A stretch of 35,635 bases of DNA from assembly GCF_008041835.1 (NCBI RefSeq), contig NZ_VRYE01000074.1:1-35635 (forward strand), written 5' to 3'. This stretch comes from Ectopseudomonas mendocina. GTDB taxonomy: Bacteria; Pseudomonadota; Gammaproteobacteria; Pseudomonadales; Pseudomonadaceae. Position numbers and translations under genes: made by a program. This document shows positions 17,438 through 24,714 of the stretch, in pieces. A model generated the notes under the pieces. The model made no database searches and was not told where the DNA came from. It saw only the letters and a program-made list of their open reading frames with translations. Within the stretch, counting starts at the first letter, position 1, and each line of letters begins with the position of its first letter.

Positions 17438-19051
17438 ATGAGCCAGAACGAAACCCTGCTGCAAGTTCGCGACCTGGCCGTCGAGTTCGTCACGGGCGAC
17501 AATTGCCAGCGCGTAGTCGAGGGCGTCAGCTTCGACATCCGCCGCGGCGAAACCCTGGCCCTGGTCGGCGAAAGCGGCTCAGGCAAATCGGTCACCGCGC
17601 ACTCGATCCTGCGTCTTCTGCCCTACCCGCTTGCACGTCATCCACATGGCAGCATCGAGTACGCCGGTGAAGACCTACTCAAGCTCAGCGAAGGCCGTCT
17701 GCGTGGCATCCGTGGCAACCGCATCGCCATGGTCTTCCAGGAGCCGATGACCTCGCTCAACCCGCTGCACACCATCGAAAAGCAGATCAACGAGGTCCTC
17801 GCCCTGCACAAGGGCCTGCGCGGCAAGGCCGCCAGCGCACGTACTCTGGAGTTGCTGGAGCTGGTCGGCATTCCGGAGCCGAAGAAGCGTCTGAAAGCCT
17901 ACCCGCACGAACTTTCCGGCGGCCAACGGCAGCGGGTGATGATCGCCATGGCCCTGGCCAACGAGCCACAGCTGTTGATCGCCGACGAGCCGACCACCGC
18001 GCTGGATGTCACCGTACAGCTGAAAATCCTCGAATTGCTCAAGGATCTACAGGCGCGTCTGGGCATGTCACTGCTGCTGATCAGCCATGATCTCAACCTG
18101 GTTCGCAGAATTGCCCATCGCGTATGTGTCATGCAGCGCGGTCGCATCGTCGAACAGGCGTCGTGCGAACAATTGTTCCGGTCGCCGCAGCATCCCTATA
18201 CCCAGGAACTGCTCGGCGCCGAGCCCAGTGGCGAACCTGCGGCCAACCCCGCAGGCCAGCCATTGCTGGAAGTGGACGACCTGCGCGTGTGGTTCCCGAT
18301 CAAGAAGGGCCTGCTGCGCCGGACGGTGGATCATGTCAAAGCGGTGGACGGCATCAACTTCAGCCTGCCCCAGGGCCAGACCCTGGGCATCGTCGGCGAA
18401 AGTGGTTCCGGCAAGTCCACCTTGGGCATGGCCATTCTGCGACTGCTCGCCAGCCGCGGTGATATCCGCTTTCAGGGCCAGCAGCTGCAGGGCCTGAGCC
18501 AGCAGGAAGTACGCCCGCTGCGCAGGCAGATGCAGGTGGTGTTTCAGGACCCCTTCGGCAGCCTGAGTCCACGCATGTCGGTGAGCCAGATCGTCGGTGA
18601 AGGTCTGCGCATTCACCGCATGGGCAACGAGGCGGAGCAGGAACAGGCGATCATCGACGCGCTTTTGGAGGTAGGACTCGATCCGCAGACGCGGCATCGC
18701 TACCCCCACGAGTTTTCTGGCGGGCAACGGCAGCGGATTGCCATTGCCCGGGCACTGGTGTTGAAACCGGCGCTGATCCTGCTGGACGAGCCCACTTCGG
18801 CGCTCGACCGCACGGTGCAGCGTCAGGTGGTGGAGTTGTTGCGCGGCTTGCAGGCCAAGTACAACCTGACCTATCTGTTTATCAGCCATGACCTGGCGGT
18901 AGTCAGAGCGCTGAGCCATCAACTGATGGTGGTCAAGCAGGGCCAGGTAGTCGAACAGGGGTCTGCCGAGTCGATCTTCCACTCACCGCAACACCCTTAT
19001 ACGCAGCAGTTGCTGGAAGCCGCTTTTCTGGCCCCGGCAACGACTCACTGA
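17438..19051 (+). CDS. nppD: Oligopeptide ABC transporter fused double ATPase (NppD/YejF-like)
   Basis: This 537-residue cytosolic protein carries two complete ABC ATPase domains in tandem. Walker A GESGSGKS is at residues 44-51 and again at 320-327. Signatures are LSGGQRQRV (159-167) and FSGGQRQRI. Walker B strings are LLIADEPTTALD and LILLDEPTSALD, and each half ends with an oligopeptide-type tail (HPYTQELLGAEP, HPYTQQLLEAAF). It powers import through the two permeases encoded just upstream. Start ATG 17438 follows GAGGAA and lies one base after the preceding TGA. fabI begins 28 bp after its stop. Confidence 0.95.
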   Translation: MSQNETLLQVRDLAVEFVTGDNCQRVVEGVSFDIRRGETLALVGESGSGKSVTAHSILRLLPYPLARHPHGSIEYAGEDLLKLSEGRLRGIRGNRIAMVFQEPMTSLNPLHTIEKQINEVLALHKGLRGKAASARTLELLELVGIPEPKKRLKAYPHELSGGQRQRVMIAMALANEPQLLIADEPTTALDVTVQLKILELLKDLQARLGMSLLLISHDLNLVRRIAHRVCVMQRGRIVEQASCEQLFRSPQHPYTQELLGAEPSGEPAANPAGQPLLEVDDLRVWFPIKKGLLRRTVDHVKAVDGINFSLPQGQTLGIVGESGSGKSTLGMAILRLLASRGDIRFQGQQLQGLSQQEVRPLRRQMQVVFQDPFGSLSPRMSVSQIVGEGLRIHRMGNEAEQEQAIIDALLEVGLDPQTRHRYPHEFSGGQRQRIAIARALVLKPALILLDEPTSALDRTVQRQVVELLRGLQAKYNLTYLFISHDLAVVRALSHQLMVVKQGQVVEQGSAESIFHSPQHPYTQQLLEAAFLAPATTH

Positions 19052-19079
19052 TCCTTGAAACAGGAAGAGGAATAGCACA

Positions 19080-19874
19080 ATGGGTTTTCTAACCGGTAAG
19101 CGCGTACTCATCGTTGGCGTTGCCAGCAAACTGTCCATCGCCTCGGGTATCGCCGCTGCCATGCACCGCGAAGGTGCCGAGCTGGCCTTCACCTACCAGA
19201 ACGAGAAGCTCAAGGGCCGCGTTGAAGAGTTTGCCGCTGGCTGGGGCTCCAGCGCCGACCTGTGCTTCCCTTGCGATGTGGCCAGCGACGAGGAAATCGC
19301 CGCCGTGTTCGACGCACTGAGCAAGAAGTGGGACGGCCTGGACTGCATCGTCCACTCGGTCGGCTTCGCCCCGGGCGACCAGCTCAATGGCGACTTCACC
19401 GACGTCACCACCCGTGAAGGCTTCAAGATCGCCCACGACATCAGCGCCTATAGCTTCGTTGCCCTGGCCAAGGCTGGTCGCGAGATGATGAAAGGCCGTA
19501 ACGGCAGCCTGCTCACCCTCACCTACCTGGGCGCCGAGCGCACCATGCCCAACTACAACGTCATGGGCATGGCCAAGGCCAGCCTGGAAGCCGGTGTGCG
19601 CTACCTGGCCGGCAGCCTCGGCCCGGAAGGCACCCGCGTCAACGCCATTTCCGCCGGCCCGATCCGCACCCTGGCCGCCAGCGGCATCGCCAGCTTCCGC
19701 AAGATGCTGGCCGCCAACGAGAAGCAGACCCCGCTGCGCCGCAACGTCACCATCGAGGAAGTCGGCAACGCCGGCGCCTTCCTCTGCTCCGACCTGGCGT
19801 CGGGCATCAGCGGTGAAATCATGTACGTCGACGGCGGTTTCAACACCACCGCCATGGGCGCCATGGAAGAGTGA
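19080..19874 (+). CDS. fabI: Enoyl-[acyl-carrier-protein] reductase [NADH] FabI
   Basis: FabI catalyses the last reduction of each fatty-acid elongation cycle, using NADH, and is the target of triclosan. The 264-residue short-chain dehydrogenase-fold protein opens with MGFLTGKRVLIVGVASKLSI, the FabI cofactor loop. Catalytic residues are Y149 (LTYLGAE), Y159 and K166 in the Y-x6-K arrangement (YNVMGMAK). It ends with SGEIMYVDGGFNTTAMG. The ribosome-binding site is GGAAGAGG before ATG 19080. Only 28 bp separate it from nppD, so at least some fabI message may come from the transporter operon. Confidence 0.97.
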   Translation: MGFLTGKRVLIVGVASKLSIASGIAAAMHREGAELAFTYQNEKLKGRVEEFAAGWGSSADLCFPCDVASDEEIAAVFDALSKKWDGLDCIVHSVGFAPGDQLNGDFTDVTTREGFKIAHDISAYSFVALAKAGREMMKGRNGSLLTLTYLGAERTMPNYNVMGMAKASLEAGVRYLAGSLGPEGTRVNAISAGPIRTLAASGIASFRKMLAANEKQTPLRRNVTIEEVGNAGAFLCSDLASGISGEIMYVDGGFNTTAMGAMEE

Positions 19875-19881
19875 CAGTTGC

Positions 19882-19926
19882 GCCCGGCACTGCGCCGGGC
19901 ACAACTCGATGCCGCTGGCGGCATCG
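19882..19926 (+). repeat. Two tandem hairpins after fabI
   Basis: GCCCGGC-N5-GCCGGGC (19882-19900) and CGATGCCG-CTGG-CGGCATCG (19907-19926) are adjacent perfect stem-loops starting 8 bp after the fabI stop. Neither has a U-tract. They may protect the fabI mRNA 3' end. Confidence 0.6.
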
Positions 19927-19979
19927 ACTCAAGGCAATAAAAAACTCGCAGGTTTGCCAAGCCGTTCGCTTAAGGTGTT

Positions 19980-20024
19980 GAAAAATCCTGGCCATCAGTG
20001 CCGGGATTTTTCTTTATATTTTCT
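19980..20024 (+). terminator. Rho-independent terminator, likely bidirectional
   Basis: AAAAATCC-T-GGC (from 19981) pairs with GCC-G-GGATTTTT (to 20011) around a 7-base loop, followed on the plus strand by TCTTTATATTTTCTTTT. The A-rich left arm gives a U-tract for minus-strand transcripts too. It would end fabI readthrough and shield the remnant region. Confidence 0.8.
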
Positions 20025-20031
20025 TTTAAAA

Positions 20032-20142
20032 TCAGTGGCTTAGTAGTTTTTCGTCTCTTTTGAAGTAGGTGATGTCTTCGAAAGAAACGGTTCCTTTTGC
20101 CAAACCAAGCCGCATCGCGGGCGATTTCTTGTCCTTTGACTG
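20032..20142 (-). pseudogene. Possible C-terminal tail of a decayed transposase
   Basis: Minus-strand translation gives a 36-residue tail ending in a stop: KKSPAMRLGLAKG, then FEDITYFKRD and LLSH. The pattern (T/S)PAMxLGL followed by a short hydrophobic end resembles the C-termini of some DDE transposases. The DNA is noticeably more AT-rich than neighbouring genes. Nothing upstream in this frame continues it, because it abuts an opposite-strand remnant. The family is not certain. Confidence 0.4.
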
Positions 20143-20244
20143 CGGGGAGCGCGGACGGAAATGGCCCTGGCGGTCAACGCCTACAACCTGAAACGAGCCA
20201 TCGATGTGCTGGGTGCCCGTCAGTTGATCGAACTGTTGGGATAA
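20140..20244 (+). pseudogene. C-terminal remnant of an IS1182-like transposase
   Basis: The plus strand reads RTEMALAVNAYNLKRAIDVL, then GARQLIELLG and TAA at 20242. The AYNLKR tail before the stop is typical of IS1182-type and related DDE transposases. An in-frame TGA at 20137 and the absence of any upstream transposase sequence show that only the 3' end survives. It overlaps by a few bases the opposed tail on the minus strand, marking a junction between two element fragments. An intact IS1182-like element begins at the right edge of the window, but I cannot show that the two are the same element. Confidence 0.65.
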
Positions 20245-20277
20245 ATCCCGCCTTCCATTTCCAGCCTTCAAAAACAC

Positions 20278-20304
20278 CAACGCCCCGAACCAGTCGGGGC
20301 GTTG
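20278..20304 (-). terminator. Rho-independent terminator for the glutaredoxin-like gene
   Basis: CAACGCCCCGA (20278-20288) pairs perfectly with TCGGGGCGTTG (20294-20304). On the minus strand the hairpin is followed by GTGTTTTTG, giving a U-tract. It lies about 80 bp beyond the stop of the minus-strand glutaredoxin-like gene. Confidence 0.8.
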
Positions 20305-20385
20305 GATTTGCCTACGGTCAGGGCGTTTTCTCACGCTCTGTCACGGCGGTTTTTTATTGCCTGCGATTCATCATCTCAGACGTTT

Positions 20386-20622
20386 TCAACTGAGAAACTC
20401 AACGACCTGCTCGGCATCGAACGGCCAATTCAGCTCGCTGCCCGTATCGCAACGGCGCAACACCGGAATACGCAGTCCGTATTGCTCGACCATGCCCTCG
20501 TGCTCGGCAATGTCGATCAACTCGACCAACAGACCGTTCTCCACGAACGGCATCAACAACGCCTCCGCCACCTCACAGAGATGGCAACCCAGGGTTCCGA
20601 AAAGTTGACATTCAGGCGTCAT
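20386..20622 (-). CDS. Glutaredoxin family protein (DUF836-like)
   Basis: This 78-residue thioredoxin-fold protein has the redox motif CHLC (C13, C16) in QLFGTLGCHLCEVA, followed by a helix and the cis-proline region YGLRIPVLRRCD. It ends in an acidic helix (FDAEQVVEFLS). Members of this group are small glutaredoxin-like proteins of uncertain partner. It is a single gene with its own terminator downstream (20278-20304), and an unrelated minus-strand gene ends 49 bp upstream. No strong ribosome-binding site is visible before ATG 20622. Confidence 0.85.
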   Translation of the reverse strand: MTPECQLFGTLGCHLCEVAEALLMPFVENGLLVELIDIAEHEGMVEQYGLRIPVLRRCDTGSELNWPFDAEQVVEFLS

Positions 20623-20670
20623 GCACGCACCTCACTGTGAGCAAGGCGCGCAGTTTAGCACCACGATGAA

Positions 20671-21810
20671 TCAGCTCGCGCCAGCGGCAGCGCCTGCCTG
20701 ATTGGCAAGCAGAGACTGCAGGCCGTCAAGCAGACTGCGGTTGAGGCTCTCGGCCTTGTCCAGACGCGGCTGATCGAAACGCTCATCGAGCGAGAAGCCG
20801 CCCTTGAGCAGATCCCTGAGCAGGCCACCGGCATCCTGGCTCAGATCACCGGCAGTGCGTAGCGCATCGAGCAGCCCCTGGGCATATTCCTGCAGCTCCG
20901 GATTCACTGCACTGACCCCCTGCCCGGCTACCGCGCCATAAGCGTCAGTGGCCTGCCGCACGCTGGTCTGGGTCAAACGCAGCGACATCGATGCCAACTG
21001 TTCAGCATCCATATCCAGCGCCATGGCACGATCGAAGGCACCAGCCAGATCACCGGCGTAGAACGTGTCGGAAAGTTCCTGCACCTGGCTGAAGAGCTTC
21101 TCCAGCGCCTTGACCTCGTAATCGTCCAGCTCGCCCTCGACCTGCACTTGCCAACCGCCGATGCGCATGCTGCCTGACTGGCTGCTGGCGGCGACGGTCG
21201 CAGACTTGCCATCGCTGGAGGCGGCAAAACTGCTCTGCGACCAACTGGCCGAAGCCTGTGCCACGGAGATGCGCAGACGGTCGCCATCACGGGTGGTGAC
21301 GGACAGATCGAAGGTCTCTGCCAGGGCACTGAAACGCTCGCTGTAACCGGCCAGGGCAACCCCGTCCGAAATGCTTGGAGCGGCACTGCCGAAGCGCTTG
21401 TCGAGCTCGCCCAGGCCGTCCTGAATGCGTTTGTAGGTGTCGTCGACGTCACTCGCCACCTGACCTTTGAGCACACCCATGCCATCGAGAATCTTGCGTG
21501 CCTCGGCAAAGCCCTTCTCTACACCATCGCGCGCCTGGGTCAGCAGCTTGTCCAGTTTGGCCGGATCAGCGCCGGCAGCGGCCTCACTCTGCAGGCGCCG
21601 CTCGATGAAACCGAGAATCCGCCCGGCGACCTTTTCAGGCGTGTAGTCATCGCGCGCAGCGGAAAGCGAGCCCGGCGGCACACCCAGCTTCTCGGCAAGA
21701 CGATTGGCCAGCGTGGCCTGAGCATCGACTGCCGTGTTGCGCGCTGCCTGGGACTGGCTGGCCTGCGCGGCACGGGAAGCGGCGGAGTTGAGTGAGTTCA
21801 GAGGATTCAT
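20671..21810 (-). CDS. DUF5610-like hypothetical protein
   Basis: This 379-residue protein has no signal peptide or membrane segment. Its N-terminus is rich in Ala, Ser and Gln (AASRAAQASQSQAARNTA). A helical domain follows at about residues 35-135, with YTPEKVAGRILGFIERRL, GVEKGFAEARKILDGMGVL and DDTYKRIQDGLGEL; this matches the pattern of DUF5610 proteins as I remember it. A beta-rich middle (about 165-225) precedes a helical C-terminal half. The start at 21810 (MNPLNSLNS) is preferred to one 45 bases upstream because it matches the usual short Ser/Asn N-terminus. Function is unknown. It diverges from the porin gene. Confidence 0.7.
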   Translation of the reverse strand: MNPLNSLNSAASRAAQASQSQAARNTAVDAQATLANRLAEKLGVPPGSLSAARDDYTPEKVAGRILGFIERRLQSEAAAGADPAKLDKLLTQARDGVEKGFAEARKILDGMGVLKGQVASDVDDTYKRIQDGLGELDKRFGSAAPSISDGVALAGYSERFSALAETFDLSVTTRDGDRLRISVAQASASWSQSSFAASSDGKSATVAASSQSGSMRIGGWQVQVEGELDDYEVKALEKLFSQVQELSDTFYAGDLAGAFDRAMALDMDAEQLASMSLRLTQTSVRQATDAYGAVAGQGVSAVNPELQEYAQGLLDALRTAGDLSQDAGGLLRDLLKGGFSLDERFDQPRLDKAESLNRSLLDGLQSLLANQAGAAAGAS

Positions 21811-22128
21811 GGCCGGGTACCTGAATAGGTTATCTGCCGACCTTAGCGGCCGCACACAGGCAAGCTTTAACCTTTATCGACCAACGGTTATCGATTTTTC
21901 TCAGCCTGATCACCCGCAGTCGATTTTTTTCTGACCGCCGGCGCTCCCACTGAAAACACGCGATAACCACGCGCTAGAGCCTACGCACAGCTCCACCCCG
22001 AAAGCGCGGCCCCCCGCCAGACTAAAGTCTTACAGTCGACTCGCGAGCCAGATGCTTTATTTCATCGCGCCATAACTGGTCGGTCACATCGTGGCCGACC
22101 TGCCAATAACAACGAGGAGACAACAATA
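21811..22128. promoter_or_regulatory. Divergent intergenic region: DUF5610-like gene / OprD-family porin
   Basis: This 318-bp gap must hold promoters for both flanking genes. It is AT-rich at 21865-21935, including ATCGATTTTTCTC and CGATTTTTTTCTG. There is a short palindrome AGACTAAAGTCT at 22019-22030. A 9-bp stem (one G-U pair, 5-base loop) lies at 22078-22100 in the probable porin leader, and a GAGGAG ribosome-binding site at 22114-22119. I could not fix a promoter with confidence. Confidence 0.5.
22078..22100 (+). promoter_or_regulatory. Leader hairpin upstream of the porin ribosome-binding site
   Basis: GGTCGGTCA and TGGCCGACC pair over 9 bp (one G-U) around loop CATCG. The hairpin ends 13 bases before the GAGGAG ribosome-binding site. 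It could stabilise the porin mRNA or affect translation. No U-tract follows, so it is not a terminator. Confidence 0.45.
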
Positions 22129-23460
22129 ATGAGCAAAACTCCCCTCGCCCGCGCAGTGGCCCTCGCCACGCTGGGCGCCAGCCTGACTCTACCGAGCCTG
22201 GCACAGGCTGACTTCATCGGCGACAGCAAAGCAACGCTGGAACTGCGCAACTTCTATATGAACAGGGACTTTCGCCAGGATCTCGGCCAGCCCAACCCAC
22301 CAGCAGTCACCGGCAAGACGCCCACCGAATACCGCAGCAAGTCCGAAGAATGGGCGCAGGGCTTCCTGCTGCGTTACGAGTCCGGCTATACCGAGGGCAC
22401 CGTCGGCTTCGGCGTGGATGCCATCGGCACCCTGGGTCTGCGCCTCGATTCCGGACGCGGCACCAGCGGCACCGGCCTGTTGCAACTCGACCGGGAGACC
22501 GGCAAAGCGCAGGACAGCTACGGCGACTTTGGCGTGACCGCCAAAGCCAAAATCTCCAACAGCACCCTCAAGCTCGGCACCCTGATGCCCAAGCTACCGG
22601 TGGTCATGGCCAACGACTCGCGCCTGCTGCCGCAAAGCTTCCAGGGCGGCTGGTTGAACTCAGCGGAGATCAGCGGCCTCAACCTGGATCTGGGCCAGCT
22701 CAACCGGGTCAACCAGCGCGACTCCTCCGATCATGAGGTCATGCTCGTCACCAACAGCCGCAATGCCAACACCGGCGCCGGCGGCGCCCGCAACATCACC
22801 TACCGCGGCGGCACCACCAGCGACGAGTTCACCTTCGGCGGGCTGAATTACAAGTGGAACGACAGCCTGACAACCAGCTACCACTACGGAGCGCTGGACA
22901 ACTTCTACAAGCAGCATTATCTAAGCGCCGTGCACGTTCTGCCACTGGGTGACAAACAGTCCCTCAAGAGCGATCTGCGTTTTGCCCGCTCTAGCGACGA
23001 CGGCACCAGCAATGTCGACAACAAAGCCCTCGGCGCCATGTTCACCTACAGCCTGGGCTACCACAGCTTTGGCCTGGGTTACCAGAAGATGAGCGGCGAC
23101 ACCGGCTTCGCTTACATCAATGGTACTGACGCCTTCCTGGTCAACTTCGTGCAGATCAGCGATTTCGCCTTCAAAGACGAACGCTCCTGGCAGGCACGCT
23201 ACGACTATAACTTCGCTGGTCTCGGGATACCCGGGCTGAGCCTGATGACGCGCTATATTTCGGGCGACAATGTCGACCTGGGTGCCAACCGCGACGAAGG
23301 CAAGGAATGGGAGCGCAATACCGATATCACCTATGTGATTCAGGAGGGCCCGCTAAAGAACCTGGGTATCAAATGGCGTAACGCTACGGTGCGTTCGAAC
23401 TTCGGCAACGACCTGGACGAAAATCGTCTTATCGTCAGCTACACGCTGCCACTGATGTAA
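22129..23460 (+). CDS. OprD-family outer-membrane porin
   Basis: This 443-residue outer-membrane protein of the OprD/Occ family has a signal peptide with probable cleavage after LAQA (residue 27). Family blocks include LELRNFYMNRDFR, EWAQGFLLRYESGYTEGTVGFGVDAIG, the basic-ladder region LKLGTLMPKLPV, YHYGALDNFYKQHYLSA and the terminal strand ENRLIVSYTLPLM. Such porins take up amino acids, peptides or aromatic acids; the substrate subclass cannot be assigned here. The start has GAGGAG nine bases upstream, and a Rho-independent terminator follows the stop. Its divergent partner is the DUF5610-like gene. Confidence 0.92.
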   Translation: MSKTPLARAVALATLGASLTLPSLAQADFIGDSKATLELRNFYMNRDFRQDLGQPNPPAVTGKTPTEYRSKSEEWAQGFLLRYESGYTEGTVGFGVDAIGTLGLRLDSGRGTSGTGLLQLDRETGKAQDSYGDFGVTAKAKISNSTLKLGTLMPKLPVVMANDSRLLPQSFQGGWLNSAEISGLNLDLGQLNRVNQRDSSDHEVMLVTNSRNANTGAGGARNITYRGGTTSDEFTFGGLNYKWNDSLTTSYHYGALDNFYKQHYLSAVHVLPLGDKQSLKSDLRFARSSDDGTSNVDNKALGAMFTYSLGYHSFGLGYQKMSGDTGFAYINGTDAFLVNFVQISDFAFKDERSWQARYDYNFAGLGIPGLSLMTRYISGDNVDLGANRDEGKEWERNTDITYVIQEGPLKNLGIKWRNATVRSNFGNDLDENRLIVSYTLPLM

Positions 23461-23481
23461 GGCTCACCCTGAAAGGAAGAC

Positions 23482-23515
23482 GCCGCAACGCCTGGACCGA
23501 GTTGCGGCACTTTCA
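23482..23515 (+). terminator. Rho-independent terminator after the porin gene
   Basis: GCCGCAAC (23482-23489) pairs with GTTGCGGC (23501-23508) around an 11-base loop and is followed by ACTTTCATT. It lies 22 bp after the porin stop and before the Rof-type gene. Confidence 0.7.
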
Positions 23516-23568
23516 TTACTGTATCGCCGAGACCTTCTCGACCAGGCTTAAGTAAGGAGGACGATTCG

Positions 23569-23838
23569 ATGGACGACTACCAACCCCTTGCCTGTGACCT
23601 CTATGACTACCTGGAGATCGCCTGCATGCGCCGCTATCAGTTGGCTATCGAGCTGGTCGACGGCTCTCACCTGCTGGGCCAGGCCCTGACCACGCAAACC
23701 ACGGCCAAGGAGGAGTTTCTCTTGATACGCACGAGCGATGGGGAGCAGCGTCTGCGCATGGACCGCCTGCTGGCGATCACCCCACAGGATGCAGACGCCA
23801 GCTTTGGTCGGGTGCTGTTGAGCGGTAATCGCTGCTGA
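23569..23838 (+). CDS. rof: Rho-binding antiterminator (Rof/YaeO-like)
   Basis: This 89-residue acidic, Sm-fold protein resembles E. coli Rof (YaeO), which binds the transcription terminator Rho and reduces its activity. Diagnostic parts are YQPLACDLYDYLEIACMRRY at the N-terminus, the strand LAIELVDGSHLLGQAL, EEFLLIRTSDGEQRLRMDRLLAITP and the end FGRVLL. A very strong ribosome-binding site (TAAGGAGG, 23553-23560) sits 8 bases before ATG 23569. It follows the porin terminator and converges with the DUF2058 gene 36 bp downstream. Inhibition of Rho here is inferred from the family. Confidence 0.85.
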   Translation: MDDYQPLACDLYDYLEIACMRRYQLAIELVDGSHLLGQALTTQTTAKEEFLLIRTSDGEQRLRMDRLLAITPQDADASFGRVLLSGNRC

Positions 23839-23874
23839 ACGCGACGGCCTACGCGAGCGTGCAGTGACGCAGCG

Positions 23875-24414
23875 TTACCACATCAGATCATCGGGAATCT
23901 GATAGGCCGCGTAAGGATCGTCGGCATCCGGCTCTTCGACATGGGTATTGAGCAGGACAATGCGCGAAGCATCGCGCTCCTGAATTTTCATTGCCGCCTC
24001 ACGCGGGATGATTTCATAGCCGCCGCCATGACGCACGATGGCCAGCCAGCCGTTGGACAGTTTGTTGCGCACCAGCGTGTTGACCGGCAGGCGCTTGACC
24101 TTTTTGTCGTCGACGAAGTTGTAGTAATCCTCGCCATCAAGCTTGGGCAGGCGCGAACGCTCGATCAGTTGTTTGATCTGCGCCGCACGGGCTTTCTGTT
24201 CGGCTTTTTCCTGCTGCTGGCGGTTCAGCTCCTGATCGCGTGCCGCCTTCTCGGCTTGAGCCAGCAGTGCGGCCTGACGGGCACTGTCGTCCAGCTCGGC
24301 CTGGCCTTTCTTGGCCAGGCGCTGCTGCTTCTGTTGTTGCTTGCCGGCCTGTTTGGCCTGCTTTTCATTGACCAGACCGGCTTTGAGTAGCTGGTCGCGC
24401 AGGGAAAGACCCAT
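23875..24414 (-). CDS. DUF2058 family protein (YaiL-like)
   Basis: This 179-residue nucleoprotein-like hypothetical protein is conserved in gammaproteobacteria. The N-terminus MGLSLRDQLLKAGLVNEKQAK is the family hallmark. It leads into a long, highly charged coiled coil rich in Lys, Gln and Glu (about residues 22-100). A compact C-terminal domain follows, with YYNFVDDKKVKRLPVN, NGWLAIVRHGGGYEIIP and the acidic end ADDPYAAYQIPDDLMW. Function is not established. It is convergent with the Rof-type gene and seems to be transcribed alone. Confidence 0.88.
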   Translation of the reverse strand: MGLSLRDQLLKAGLVNEKQAKQAGKQQQKQQRLAKKGQAELDDSARQAALLAQAEKAARDQELNRQQQEKAEQKARAAQIKQLIERSRLPKLDGEDYYNFVDDKKVKRLPVNTLVRNKLSNGWLAIVRHGGGYEIIPREAAMKIQERDASRIVLLNTHVEEPDADDPYAAYQIPDDLMW

Positions 24415-24714
24415 AACTTAACGATCCCACACTTGATTCAGACCAGGCGACGCCAGCGGCACCACCATGAAAGATGCCCAGCATAAGGGCTAAGACGCCT
24501 GGGCTCCAGCACGGAAGCCAACCCGCAGCCTGGATGCACCTCGGGAAAAGCAATTCAGCAGCCAGGCTGCGTTATGCCCGTCAGTCAAGCGTCGACGCTG
24601 CCAATGCGTAGGAGCGGCGCCCCGCCGCGAACCAGGGCGATGCGCAATTGAAAAGCTTCGCCCCGGGGCGGGGCTCCTACGAAAGGCTGCCTTGACAACC
24701 TTATCTGATCGGCA
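24415..24714. other. Intergenic region between DUF2058 and mazG genes
   Basis: This 300-bp gap has no convincing open frame. It holds the paired REP-like repeat at 24607-24681 described separately. The 24415-24600 part presumably contains the promoter of the minus-strand DUF2058 gene, but I see no clear consensus. Confidence 0.5.
24607..24681. repeat. Paired REP-like inverted repeats downstream of mazG
   Basis: CGTAGGAGC (24607-24615) and GCTCCTACG (24673-24681) are perfect inverse copies. Each is attached to a GC-rich segment (GGCGCCCCGCCGCGAA; TTCGCCCCGGGGCGGG). This head-to-head arrangement of two GTAGGAGC units is typical of Pseudomonas REP pairs, which are mobilised by RAYT transposases encoded elsewhere. 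Confidence 0.75.

Noticed and set aside
20032..20334. A 100-codon minus-strand frame considered as a small gene
   Set aside because: Its first two thirds are the complement of an IS1182-like tail and of a terminator; only the last 36 residues look like former coding sequence.
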